DNA from: SHLQ01 sp033344795
GTDB taxonomy: Bacteria > Actinomycetota > Acidimicrobiia > Acidimicrobiales > SHLQ01
Direction: 5' to 3'
DNA: 64,000 nt
Assembly (NCBI GenBank): GCA_033344795.1
Contig: JAWPMS010000001.1
Coordinates: forward strand, 3,038,001 to 3,102,000
A program made the position numbers and the translations under genes. Each line of letters starts with the position of its first letter. Within the stretch, counting starts at the first letter, position 1. This document shows, piece by piece, positions 17,390 through 25,973 of this stretch. The notes beneath the pieces were generated by a model that was not told the DNA's origin, did no database searches, and saw only the letters and a program-made list of their open reading frames with translations.

Positions 17390-19449
17390 CGTCGTTCGCT
17401 TCGCTCACTAACGGAGTTTCGGCCTTGGGGGCCGAAACATCCCGGGTGCCTCGACGCCCCAAAATATCTCGCACTTCTCGTAGACCAAAGGCGCTCGGTC
17501 TTCTAGCGCTTGTGGCCATGTTGCTTTCTTTGTTTGCTGCTCCCTTGGCTGCGCAGACGACTCCGGCCCCGGATTCGAATGTTGACTTTGAGGTGTTGCA
17601 GGTCGATCTGCGTGACAACTCTGGTCTCGTCACCGTGCGGCCAGGTCTCAACGTGCCGGCTTCGGAGATGACGGTGACCATCGAAGGTGACACGGTCCCG
17701 GCCGCGATCACGCCCATACACCGCTCTCGGGTCGACGCGTACACAATCATCGTCGTCGACGACTCCGAAACCGCTGACTCCGTCGCAGGGTTCTCCCGCA
17801 TTCAGAACTCGGCGATCGCATTTCTCGATGGCCTTGGGTCTGACACACGAGTGATGCTGGTCCGCGCCGGTGGTGGTAACCCGAACACTCGGCCGGTCGT
17901 GAACTTCACCTCGAACCATGCCGCTGTTCGCCAGGCCATCCTCGAACTGACGCCAGGTGGTGGAGCGGTCACATGGAACTCGATCGCAAATGCCTCGGCT
18001 GCCTTCAGCACACAAAATGAAGGCGTTCGCACCATTGCTGCATTCGTGGGAAGTCCAGGACTTGCATCGACGACCTCTGCAGAGATCGCGCAGGGCAACC
18101 TGCTGAGCCAGGATGCGGCCTTCACGGTCGTCGCGCCACAGGCCGCCAACCTCGATCTGAGTGAGTTCGTCGCCGTGAGCGACGCCGTCCGAGGCGGCGC
18201 CGTCTATCGGGGCAATGCGGAAGCCGACATGGTCGCCGCCGCAGCTACCGCAGCGCGGGTACATGAGTCCTATCTCGTTGGCACCTTCGACCTCTCGTCC
18301 GTCGTCACCGACGGTGGCGAGTCGGGAGCAGAGGCAACGAGCGAGATCACGGTGTCGTACGCGGGCTCGAGTGAACGTGTTCGCGTTGTTCTCGATGGTG
18401 TCGCCTCAGGCGACGGCCTCCTTGCGCCCCCTCTCATCGAGACATCGCGCTTCGACATCCTCCGGGGCAACAACGGAGCCCTCATCGCGATCGGGCTCGC
18501 CGTCGTGGCGGCGCTTCTCTTCTCGTTCGCAATGATGCAGATCCTCGCCGGCAACGACAACTCGCTGAACTCGACCCTGAGTGTCTATGGCACACAGGAT
18601 GCAAGCGAAGAGAAGCGAGCTGCCGATGAGGCGTTCGCCAGCGTGCGCTCGAAGATCGTCGAACAGGTTGTCGAAAAGGCCGAGGAGGCTGCTGCCTCGC
18701 GCGGAAACCTCAACTCGACCACGACCTTGCTAGAGAAAGCGGAGATCCCACTGCGAGTCGGTGAGGCGTTTGCGGTCCAGGTGGGCATCATCGTTGCTGC
18801 GCTTGTCGTTGGCTTCTTCCTGACCGGAAACCCTTTGGTTGCACTGGCACTCGCCGTGCCGGCAGGTTTCTTCCCGATCATGTTCGTCAAGTTCAAGGTG
18901 AAGCGCCGAAGCAAGAAACTCGAAGCACAGCTTCCCGACACGCTCAACTTGCTGTCTTCGACGCTCAAGGCTGGTTACAGCTTCGTGCAGGGCATGGACG
19001 CTGTGGGCAACGAAGCGGAAGAACCGCTCGCGGGTGAGTTCCGACGCACCGTGAACGAAGCCCGTCTCGGCAAGGACCTCGACGATGCGCTCGACGATCT
19101 CGCTGAACGAGTCGACTCTGTCGACCTGTTGTGGGCAATCGTGGCGATCAAGATTCAGCGGGAAGTCGGCGGTAACCTCGCCGAGCTCCTCAGCACCGTC
19201 GCCGACACCATGACGGCACGAACACGTCTGCGAGGCGAGGTGGCGGCACTCACCGCTGAGGGTCGCGTCTCTGCACTCGTTCTCCTTGTCCTTCCATTCG
19301 GTGTTGGCATTGCCATGTACTTCATGAACCGGGAGTACATCAGCTCGCTCTGGTCCAGCAACATCGGTTACGCCGCTATGGGCATCGCCATGGTGAGCAT
19401 GGTTATTGGTTCGCTGTGGATGAAAAAAATCATCGACATCAAGATCTGA
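17386..19449 (+). CDS. tadB: vWA-domain/TadB fusion, Tad pilus inner-membrane protein
   Basis: 687 residues, twice the usual TadB length. A membrane or signal segment near 38-55 (LLALVAMLLSLFAAPLAAQ) is followed by an exported region of about 300 residues with a von Willebrand A-like core (YTIIVVDDSETADSV as a degenerate MIDAS, DTRVMLVRAGGG). A membrane helix at about 363-386 (ALIAIGLAVVAALLFSFAMM) leads to a normal TadB/T2SF domain (LPDTLNLLSSTLKAGYSFVQGM, REVGGNLAELLSTVADTM) with three further membrane segments. TadB forms the platform under the pilus; the vWA part would face outward. Confidence 0.9.
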   Translation: MTSFASLTNGVSALGAETSRVPRRPKISRTSRRPKALGLLALVAMLLSLFAAPLAAQTTPAPDSNVDFEVLQVDLRDNSGLVTVRPGLNVPASEMTVTIEGDTVPAAITPIHRSRVDAYTIIVVDDSETADSVAGFSRIQNSAIAFLDGLGSDTRVMLVRAGGGNPNTRPVVNFTSNHAAVRQAILELTPGGGAVTWNSIANASAAFSTQNEGVRTIAAFVGSPGLASTTSAEIAQGNLLSQDAAFTVVAPQAANLDLSEFVAVSDAVRGGAVYRGNAEADMVAAAATAARVHESYLVGTFDLSSVVTDGGESGAEATSEITVSYAGSSERVRVVLDGVASGDGLLAPPLIETSRFDILRGNNGALIAIGLAVVAALLFSFAMMQILAGNDNSLNSTLSVYGTQDASEEKRAADEAFASVRSKIVEQVVEKAEEAAASRGNLNSTTTLLEKAEIPLRVGEAFAVQVGIIVAALVVGFFLTGNPLVALALAVPAGFFPIMFVKFKVKRRSKKLEAQLPDTLNLLSSTLKAGYSFVQGMDAVGNEAEEPLAGEFRRTVNEARLGKDLDDALDDLAERVDSVDLLWAIVAIKIQREVGGNLAELLSTVADTMTARTRLRGEVAALTAEGRVSALVLLVLPFGVGIAMYFMNREYISSLWSSNIGYAAMGIAMVSMVIGSLWMKKIIDIKI

Positions 19450-19470
19450 TCGAGGGAGATCTCATCCGTC

Positions 19471-20427
19471 ATGGACATTCTTAATTCAATCCCCGTCGAA
19501 GCGGCCGTTGCGATGATCGGCTTTGCAGTAGCTGGCGTGGTCTTCACCTTTGCCAGCCGTGGTGCCGAACAAGCCGAAGCTCGTGAGACGCTCCGACAGG
19601 TCGACGGCTACGACGTGTCGGCAGCTGCGAACGCTGGAATCATCGACGAGAACGAACTGCAAGGTTCGTTCATGGACCGCGTCGGCAAGCAGATGTTCAA
19701 CGGCGTGGGTGACCTCGGTCGACGCTTCACGCCTGCTGGCTACATCGAAAAGGTGCGTCACAAGTTCGTGATGGCGGGTCGCGACTCGACCGCCGAGGTC
19801 GACCGCTTCCTCGCCAGCCGCGTCTTTGCGATTTGTGCCATTCCGCTCGTGCTCGGCTTCATGTTCGTGTGGAACCCGCTCGAGTTCGTGGGCATGACCC
19901 GACTCATGATCGTCGGTTTGCTCATCGCCGTTCTCGTGCTTGGCCCAGAAGCCAAGCTCACACGAGCCGTCGACAGTCGCCAGGTGGCGATCATGCAGGA
20001 TCTTCCCGACGTGCTCGATCTCCTGACGATCAGTGTCGAGGCCGGTCTCGGTTTCGAACAGGCACTCGACCGCACGATCTCGACCGTCCCCGGTCCGTTG
20101 TCCACGGAATTCGCCCGAATGTTGGGCGAAACGCGCGCTGGCTCGAGTCGAGCTGATGCGATGCGCGCCATGGATGCACGTATCGACATCACAGAGGTGC
20201 GTTCGTTCGTGCTCGCCATTCTCCAGGCCGACACCTTCGGTGTGTCCATTGGACGAGTGCTGCGTGCCCAGGCTGACGAAATGCGTATTCGTCGCCGACA
20301 ACTCGCTCAAGAGAAGGCGCAAAAAGCCCCGGTCAAGATGCTGATCCCAATGGTGTTCTGTATCTTCCCAGCGCTCTTCGTGGTGATTCTTGTGCCAGCG
20401 ATGATCCAGATCATCGAAACGCTCTAA
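19471..20427 (+). CDS. tadC: Tad pilus inner-membrane platform protein TadC
   Basis: 318 residues with membrane segments at about 10-28, 113-150 and 285-312 and a T2SF core (LPDVLDLLTISVEAGLGFEQAL, ETRAGSSRADAMRAMDAR). It pairs with TadB as the platform. It lies 21 bp after the tadB gene with a GAGGGAG ribosome-site-like stretch, so it is in the same operon. Confidence 0.92.
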   Translation: MDILNSIPVEAAVAMIGFAVAGVVFTFASRGAEQAEARETLRQVDGYDVSAAANAGIIDENELQGSFMDRVGKQMFNGVGDLGRRFTPAGYIEKVRHKFVMAGRDSTAEVDRFLASRVFAICAIPLVLGFMFVWNPLEFVGMTRLMIVGLLIAVLVLGPEAKLTRAVDSRQVAIMQDLPDVLDLLTISVEAGLGFEQALDRTISTVPGPLSTEFARMLGETRAGSSRADAMRAMDARIDITEVRSFVLAILQADTFGVSIGRVLRAQADEMRIRRRQLAQEKAQKAPVKMLIPMVFCIFPALFVVILVPAMIQIIETL

Positions 20428-20539
20428 CAACTGCTCACGACAAGGAAGAAGTGGCTCAACAGTTGGTCGCAATGACCGATGGAGTCCGGCCGGAGAAGCT
20501 CTTCCGGCGCCGATTACCCGCACCGAGGAACGAAGACAC

Positions 20540-21184
20540 ATGACGATCCGCTTGATGCTTGCCGATGACCACAGAATGCTCCGTGAGGGGCTCAGCCGAT
20601 CGATGCGTGAAGAAGGCTTCGACGTCGTGGCTGAGGCTCGCAATGGTGCAGAAGCAGTGCAGCTCGCCACACAGGTGAAGCCAGAGGTCATCTTGATGGA
20701 CGTCACCATGCCAGAGCTCGATGGAGTCGAGGCGTGTCGCCAGATTCGAGAGGCCTACCCGCCAGCTCGCATCGTGATGCTGACGATGCACGCTGATCAA
20801 GACGTATTGGCGAACGCCATTCGCGCTGGTGCTTCGGGTTACCTCGTCAAGGACTGCTCGACCAACGAGATCGCTTCTGCGGTTCGTATGGCCGCAGCCG
20901 GAGACACCGCGTTGTCGCCGCAACTTGCCGCGACGATGCTCAACGAAGTTCGTCGCATGGACCAGCCGGTGGCTGAACAGGAACGTGTCGTCACCAAACG
21001 AGAAGAAGAGGTCCTTCAGCTGATCGCTGATGGATGTTCGACCCCAGAGGTCGCCGAGCAGCTCTTCATCAGCCAGAAGACGGTGAAGAACCATCTCGCT
21101 TCGATCTATCAGAAGCTCGATGCTCGTGATCGCACCCAGGCTGTTCTCTCCGCTGTCCGCATGGGCATCGTCAGCCTCGACTAG
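20540..21184 (+). CDS. NarL/FixJ-type response regulator
   Basis: 214 residues. The receiver domain has the acidic pair in LADDHRMLREG, phospho-acceptor Asp54 in VILMDVTMPELDG, and Lys in YLVKDCS. The C-terminal LuxR-type helix-turn-helix (about 148-205) reads TKREEEVLQLIADGCSTPEVAEQLFISQKTVKNHL in parts. Set inside the Tad locus, it is the likely regulator of the pilin genes, and its partner could be the HisKA_3 kinase at 23161-24975, the class that normally pairs with NarL regulators. Both links are inference. Confidence 0.93.
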   Translation: MTIRLMLADDHRMLREGLSRSMREEGFDVVAEARNGAEAVQLATQVKPEVILMDVTMPELDGVEACRQIREAYPPARIVMLTMHADQDVLANAIRAGASGYLVKDCSTNEIASAVRMAAAGDTALSPQLAATMLNEVRRMDQPVAEQERVVTKREEEVLQLIADGCSTPEVAEQLFISQKTVKNHLASIYQKLDARDRTQAVLSAVRMGIVSLD

Positions 21185-21201
21185 ACGGCGTCGAACGCCG
21201 C

Positions 21202-22458
21202 ATGGCAGGGATTCTGACCCCGCCTTCGTCGACCTCGTCGCCACAAGACGATCAGCTCGAGCGAGGCATTCCCAAGGCACACCGTTGGGCCCGTAGGGGC
21301 GCAGTGTTTGGTGCCGGGGTCATTCTGTTCATGCTGGCCGCATGGGTGGGTACCGACCCGGTCGAGAACCTGTCGACCGACTGGACGGCCTTCGACAACA
21401 CCGCCGACCGCGTGTTGTCGGGCGAACAGGTCTACCGCCCATACAACGGCACGACCGAGCCGCTTCCGTACCTCTATCCGCCCTACGCACTCTGGCTGAC
21501 CCTCCCGCTTGGAGCCGTCGGGTTTGCCGGATCATTCATCCTCTCGGCGCTTCTGTCAATCGTGTGTCTGGCGACGGGACTGATCTGGATGGGACGTTCT
21601 CAGCGTGGACCTGTCGATCGGACCACCGGCGTGATCGTCGGGCTCGCCTCCGGATCAGCGATCAGTTCCACGCTCATTGGCCAGTACAGCGGTATCTACG
21701 CCCTGGCGATCGGGGGAGCGGCACAAGCATGGTCTCGAGACCGCCATGGCGCCGCTGGAGCGTTCTTGGCGTTGTTGTGGCTAAAGCCCAACCTTGCAGT
21801 CGCCGTCCCAGTCGTGTTGCTGTGGTCGCGTTCGTGGCGAGCACTCCGGGGGTTTGTACTCGCCACGGTGTGCATCATGCTCGCCTCTCTGCCATTTGGC
21901 CTCGATCAATGGAACGGCTTCTTCTCGAACGCCAAGATGATGGCCGACCTACAAGAAGACGGTGTTGTCCCGTTCCGCAAGATGGTCACCATCGTCGGGT
22001 CGGTCCAAACATTGCTTCCGGTCGACTCGACGGATCCTGCGTTGATCATCTTCTGGTTGGGGAGCACGGCCATCTTGGGTGTTGCGGTGCTGTCGTTGTG
22101 GACCCGTCCTGCACTCCTCGAGAGCCCCACAAGGGCGCTCGGGGCGCTGGCGCTGTTCATCGTGGCGGCCAACCCACGGTTGTACTTCTATGACTCCACG
22201 TTGGTTGTGGTCGGCATGTTCGGAATCTGGTTGGCGGCGCATGGCTCCTCTGCGAGCAACTCTGGGCAGGCGGTGCGCGTCATCTCCGCCCTCGCCGTGC
22301 TCGCGTGGTTCGGGCTTTGGGGTGGAGTATTCGTCTCCGTGAACACGATCGTCGGGCCGGTGAGCGCCGTCGCAATCGTTGCCACTGCGGTATTTCAACG
22401 GTTTTCGGTCGTTCCTGAGGGCCAAGCGGCCCCTGTGAACGGTCCGAGTGGCCTATGA
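21202..22458 (+). CDS. GT87/DUF2029-like polytopic membrane protein
   Basis: 418 residues with about 9-10 hydrophobic segments and an N-terminal periplasmic loop with acidic residues (WTAFDNTADRVLSGEQVYRPY). The pattern PLPYLYPPYALWLTLPLGA and LLWLKPNLAVAVPVVLLW is typical of family 87 polyprenyl-phosphate mannosyltransferases and DUF2029 proteins. It may transfer a sugar from a lipid carrier to the pilins or cell surface; substrate unknown. A paralogue is at 30931. It starts 17 bp after the response regulator gene. Confidence 0.82.
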   Translation: MAGILTPPSSTSSPQDDQLERGIPKAHRWARRGAVFGAGVILFMLAAWVGTDPVENLSTDWTAFDNTADRVLSGEQVYRPYNGTTEPLPYLYPPYALWLTLPLGAVGFAGSFILSALLSIVCLATGLIWMGRSQRGPVDRTTGVIVGLASGSAISSTLIGQYSGIYALAIGGAAQAWSRDRHGAAGAFLALLWLKPNLAVAVPVVLLWSRSWRALRGFVLATVCIMLASLPFGLDQWNGFFSNAKMMADLQEDGVVPFRKMVTIVGSVQTLLPVDSTDPALIIFWLGSTAILGVAVLSLWTRPALLESPTRALGALALFIVAANPRLYFYDSTLVVVGMFGIWLAAHGSSASNSGQAVRVISALAVLAWFGLWGGVFVSVNTIVGPVSAVAIVATAVFQRFSVVPEGQAAPVNGPSGL

Positions 22459-22536
22459 GGGAAGTCCGGATCAGCGTCGAAGTTCTTTATACAAGACGGG
22501 CTCAACATCGGGTCCAGACACAAGGAGAAACCTGAC

Positions 22537-22731
22537 GTGATTACCCAGTACAACTTCCTCAACGCTTTCCTCAAGGCTCACACCAAGAGCGAGCGTGGCG
22601 CAGCCATGGTCGAGTACGCCCTTCTGGTCGCACTCATCGCCATCGTCGCTATCGCAGCACTCAAGGTGCTCGGCGAGCAGGTCTCGGAGAACTTCAGCGA
22701 GATCGACTCGAACCTCGACGCTGCACAATAG
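22537..22731 (+). CDS. flp: Flp-type pilin 1
   Basis: A 64-residue prepilin. The leader ends with KSERG, and processing before AAMVEYALLVALIAIVAIAALKV would place the conserved Glu at position +5 of the mature chain. The hydrophobic helix and short polar C-terminus (EIDSNLDAAQ) are typical. GTG start at 22537 with AAGGAG just upstream. A long hairpin follows before the second pilin gene. The prepilin peptidase is not in the window. Confidence 0.93.
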   Translation: MITQYNFLNAFLKAHTKSERGAAMVEYALLVALIAIVAIAALKVLGEQVSENFSEIDSNLDAAQ

Positions 22732-22774
22732 AACCTGACGTCGTCTTAACGACATAGTCAACGAATTCCGGTCG

Positions 22775-22802
22775 GGGGCGGCGAGCTTCGGCTCGCCGCC
22801 CC
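22775..22802 (+). terminator. 12-bp hairpin with TTCG tetraloop between the pilin genes
   Basis: GGGGCGGCGAGC-TTCG-GCTCGCCGCCCC is a perfect 12-bp stem closed by an exceptionally stable TTCG loop. No T-run follows directly (TGCTGGCATTTT). It could be a partial terminator or an RNA-stabilising element that sets unequal levels of the two pilins. Confidence 0.8.
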
Positions 22803-22853
22803 TGCTGGCATTTTGTCGGCAGTTCGTTTCGCAACACAGAAAGAAGGAGCAAG

Positions 22854-23048
22854 GTGATACCAAACATTGCGTACCGAATCCGGTGCTCGGTCGACGTGAT
22901 TCGAAGTGAGCGGGGCGCAGCGATGGTTGAATACAGCCTGCTCATTGCTCTGATCGCTGTCATTGCGATCGCAGCCATCAAACTTGTTGGCGGCCAGGTC
23001 TCGCAGGATTTCAGCGAGATCAACTCGAAAGTCGGCGCCAATACCTGA
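22854..23048 (+). CDS. flp: Flp-type pilin 2
   Basis: A 64-residue paralogue of the first pilin: RSERGAAMVEYSLLIALIAVIAIAAIK, then a polar end (EINSKVGANT). The leader sequence (MIPNIAYRIRCSVDV) differs from pilin 1 while the mature part is close to it. GTG start at 22854 with AAGGAG upstream. The two could be major and minor subunits. A terminator follows. Confidence 0.92.
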   Translation: MIPNIAYRIRCSVDVIRSERGAAMVEYSLLIALIAVIAIAAIKLVGGQVSQDFSEINSKVGANT

Positions 23049-23076
23049 GTACCTCATTCTGTTTGACCCGATGATT

Positions 23077-23110
23077 GCGTCGCCGCTTCTGCGGCGGCGC
23101 TTTCGGTTTT
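23077..23110 (+). terminator. Rho-independent terminator after the pilin genes
   Basis: A 10-bp stem GCGTCGCCGC / GCGGCGGCGC (one G-T pair) with loop TTCT is followed by TTTCGGTTTT. It lies between pilin 2 and the convergent sensor-kinase gene. Confidence 0.88.
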
Positions 23111-23160
23111 GGGGACCTGCTGTCACCTTCAGCTACGACGTCTGCCGTTAGGCAGCGAAA

Positions 23161-24975
23161 CTAGGCAGCGCGTAGTTGCGGTTTGGGTTCAGAGCTGAGG
23201 AGGCAGCGGATCGTGGTTCCTGATCCCGGAGCGCTGTCGACCTCCATGGAGGCACCGACACTCGCAGCACGCTCACGCATGCCGACCAGCCCGTAGCTGT
23301 CGACGCGGCCACTCTCGCCCAATGCAAATCCTCTGCCGTCGTCGGAGATCTCCAGGACGCCGCTTTCGCCGTCCGAGGTCCAGGTGACGGCAATGCTCGA
23401 GGCTTCGGCGTGGCGCTCGACGTTGACCATCGCCTCCTGGGCGATTCGCCAGAGTTCTCGCTCCTGCATGATGGGGAGGCGGGAGGGCGCATCGATCATC
23501 ACCTTGATGTCGAGGCCGCTTCGTTCCGCGAGGCGGTCGGCGAAGTCTGCGATCGTGTCCTCGAGCCCCTTCTCGTCGTTCACGTCGGTACGAATGTCCG
23601 ACAACGTGTCTCGGATCTCCCGGATGACGTTTCGGATGTCCGTTTGCAGCTGGTCGAGGGCGGGGCCGACATCCTTTTCCTCGTGATGCCTCTTGATCAC
23701 GCGATCGAGCTCGAAGGCGAGAAAGGCCATGGACTGCCCGATGCGATCGTGCAGGTCTCGGGCGATACGCGATCGTTCTTCGTCGGCTCCCATCGTGCGG
23801 AGCCGGCCGAACCAGCGCGCGTTGTCGACCGCAAGCGCCACCGGGTCGACGAAGCCATTGAACATCTGGACGGTGCGCTCGTCGTACCGGTGCGCATCCG
23901 AATGCTCCATGGCGAGCAGGCCGATGATGTGCCCTCGGGCGGTGAGTGTTGTGTACAGCCCGCTGTTGCTGTCAGGTGAAAGTCCGACCGTGCTGGCGGC
24001 AGATAGGTCGTCGACGTCGATGAGGCGGTTCTGCGCGATCGCTGATTTGAGGGGGTTCGGGAGCTCCGTCGGGCCCAGTCGCAAGGGAAGGTTTGCTCCT
24101 TCACTTCGCATGACCTGCCAGCTCGCGTCGACTTCGTCGAACACGAAGAGCGCCACGACGTCGTAGTCGAAGAGTCCGCGGAGTCGGCCAATGGTCGTGT
24201 CGAGTACTTCGTTCAGGTCGAGCGACGCAGGCAATGTCTGGGCGACTCGGTGCAGAGAGTAGAGCAACGAGTTCGCGTCCGACAGGCGTTCCATGCGGTT
24301 CATCGCAAGGCTGCGCTGTCGGCCGGCCTCACCGGTGATACGGCGGGTTTGGCCAGCGATGAGACCGATGACCACCAAGATGATGGCCCACTGCGAGGCA
24401 GCGCTGAGTCCATCGATGGTGATGCCCTCGTCGTAGAACATGGCAGCGGTCGGCACGATGATCGCGACAGAGGCCACGCGCAACGAGTAGTGATATCCGC
24501 GGGCAAAACCCGCTACGACGATGGGAATGCCCAAGGTCACCGCGAAGGGCGAGGTCCACAAGCCGGTGAGAACAACGGCGGCGACGGCCACGGCGACTTC
24601 GGTGAGGATCGCGAAATCGCAGGCAAGTTCTGAGTCCAGCCGGATCGGCCGGGCGTGTCGGACGATCGTGACCGCGAGAAACCCGAACAAGAGTGTGCTG
24701 AGGACCTCATCGTTCAATTCGACGATCTTTGGCGTTGCGAGGATGATCGCCAGCCCCAACATGCCCCAACGGATGACCGCGATGACGTTCTGGAAGACCT
24801 CGGTTTGGTCTGGCGTCTCGACGTCGCTCGGCAGGCCGAGCACACCGAAGTCCGCGTGGCGCCCACCGCGACCGAAGGTCTGCATCAGGCCTCGCGGTCG
24901 GTGTCCGGCCTTCGACCGACGAAGGCGTTGCGCGTCGAGCGCTGTCATCGTCGAGGTGAAGTCTTTTTCGTCCAT
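23161..24975 (-). CDS. Membrane sensor histidine kinase (HisKA_3, NarX/DegS type) with GAF domain
   Basis: 604 residues. Several membrane segments occupy about 65-240 (VIAVIRWGMLGLAIILA and later ones), a GAF-like domain lies at about 255-400 (LNEVLDTTIGRLRGLFDYDVVALFVFDE), then the HisKA_3 dimerisation helix with phospho-His in IARDLHDRIGQ near 408, and an HATPase domain (ISDDGRGFAL, GLVGMRERA, PGSGTTI). I chose ATG 24975 (MDEKDFTS); the frame stays open to 25173, but those residues come from the repeats at 25055-25185. It faces the pilin genes and may pair with the regulator at 20540. Confidence 0.92.
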   Translation of the reverse strand: MDEKDFTSTMTALDAQRLRRSKAGHRPRGLMQTFGRGGRHADFGVLGLPSDVETPDQTEVFQNVIAVIRWGMLGLAIILATPKIVELNDEVLSTLLFGFLAVTIVRHARPIRLDSELACDFAILTEVAVAVAAVVLTGLWTSPFAVTLGIPIVVAGFARGYHYSLRVASVAIIVPTAAMFYDEGITIDGLSAASQWAIILVVIGLIAGQTRRITGEAGRQRSLAMNRMERLSDANSLLYSLHRVAQTLPASLDLNEVLDTTIGRLRGLFDYDVVALFVFDEVDASWQVMRSEGANLPLRLGPTELPNPLKSAIAQNRLIDVDDLSAASTVGLSPDSNSGLYTTLTARGHIIGLLAMEHSDAHRYDERTVQMFNGFVDPVALAVDNARWFGRLRTMGADEERSRIARDLHDRIGQSMAFLAFELDRVIKRHHEEKDVGPALDQLQTDIRNVIREIRDTLSDIRTDVNDEKGLEDTIADFADRLAERSGLDIKVMIDAPSRLPIMQERELWRIAQEAMVNVERHAEASSIAVTWTSDGESGVLEISDDGRGFALGESGRVDSYGLVGMRERAASVGASMEVDSAPGSGTTIRCLLSSEPKPQLRAA

Positions 24976-25054
24976 GGTGCTCCAGGAGCCTGTACGCCGC
25001 GAATAGTCCGTTTGCCCTATCGGCACATAGGTCAAGGGGTTTACTGTGTTGTCC

Positions 25055-25185
25055 GCATCGCTCGGTTTGTCCGGGCCGGTGGTCGTGATGTGTGCGGGCG
25101 TGGTCTCCGCATCGCTCGGTTGTCCGGGCCGGTGGTCGTGATGTGTGCGGGCGTGTTGCTCTCCGCGCCGCATGGTTTGTCTTGG
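25055..25185 (-). repeat. Tandem ~54-bp repeats upstream of coaE, inverted relative to those at 25826
   Basis: Two near-identical copies begin at 25055 and 25109 (GCATCGCTCGGTT...GGGCCGGTGGTCGTGATG...), and a degenerate third start appears at about 25168. Read on the minus strand, they contain CACATCACGACCACCGG and CCGGACAAACCGAGCGATG, the same motif order as the repeats in the coaE 3' end. They fill most of the 227-bp gap between the kinase and coaE starts, where promoters for both must lie. Confidence 0.85.
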
Positions 25186-25202
25186 CCGATACGGTCAGAG
25201 CC

Positions 25203-25973
25203 ATGTTGGAGTTTGGGCTGACCGGCGGCATCGGGTCGGGAAAATCGACCGTTTCGCGCCTACTTGCCGACCACGGAGCGCACATCATCGACGCAGATGC
25301 GATTGTGCACGACCTTCAGCGTCCTGGCGAACTAGTGTTCGATGCAATGGTTGCGCAGTGGGGTTCGACGATCGTTCGGGAGGATGGCACGCTCGATCGC
25401 GCCGCCGTGGCCTCGATCGTGTTTTCTGACGCCGCCGAGCTCGACAAGCTCAACGGAATCGTGCACCCGGCCGTCGCCGACGAGACCTCCCGGCGGCTCG
25501 AGGCAATCGCACGCGACGTCGAGGGCGGTCAAGCGATCGTCATCCACGACATCCCGTTGTTGGTGTGGCCGGGCGGAGAACTCCTCACGAGCCGCGATCA
25601 CACCGCTTGGGCGGGAATCGTGGTCGTCGATACCCCCGAAGAGGTGGCGGTGGAACGGGTGGTGGCAGCTCGGGGCATGGATCGGGACGAGGTTGCAGCC
25701 CGCATGGCTGCCCAGGCAACGCGCGAAGAACGTCGAGCGGTCGCGGACTTCGTGATCGACAATTCCGGGGATCTCGAGGCGCTGCAAGCGGAAGTCAACC
25801 GCTGCTGGTCGTGGATGACCGACCTGGACGAACCGGGCGGTGTGGAAGGTACAGAGGCCGCCCATATCACGACCACCTTCCCGGACGAACCGGGCGACGT
25901 GGAGATTGCCGCAACCGCCCATATCACGACAACCGGCCCGGACGAACCGGGCGACGTGGAGAAAAATGGCTGA
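25203..25973 (+). CDS. coaE: Dephospho-CoA kinase with repeat-encoded C-terminal tail
   Basis: 256 residues. CoaE phosphorylates dephospho-CoA, the last step of CoA synthesis. The P-loop is GLTGGIGSGKSTVSRLLADHG, followed by IIDADAIVHDL and LDKLNGIVHP, with IPLLVW later. I chose ATG 25203 (MLEFGLTGGIG); upstream in-frame sequence is repeat DNA. The last ~45 residues are not kinase: they are the in-frame translation of 57-bp repeats (DEPGDVEIAATAHITTTGP and variants). The stop overlaps uvrB by 8 bp. Confidence 0.94.
   Translation: MLEFGLTGGIGSGKSTVSRLLADHGAHIIDADAIVHDLQRPGELVFDAMVAQWGSTIVREDGTLDRAAVASIVFSDAAELDKLNGIVHPAVADETSRRLEAIARDVEGGQAIVIHDIPLLVWPGGELLTSRDHTAWAGIVVVDTPEEVAVERVVAARGMDRDEVAARMAAQATREERRAVADFVIDNSGDLEALQAEVNRCWSWMTDLDEPGGVEGTEAAHITTTFPDEPGDVEIAATAHITTTGPDEPGDVEKNG
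25826..25965 (+). repeat. 57-bp tandem repeats encoding the CoaE C-terminus
   Basis: GGACGAACCGGGCG recurs at 25826, 25883 and 25940, an exact period of 57 bp (19 codons); the last unit is partial and runs to the uvrB start. The units keep the coaE frame and end just before the uvrB ATG at 25966. The same family occurs inverted at 25055-25185. Confidence 0.92.

Noticed and set aside
24976..25173. N-terminal extension of the sensor kinase made of repeats
   Set aside because: The residues are the translation of non-coding repeats; the ATG at 24975 gives a normal start. Not excluded, but weaker.
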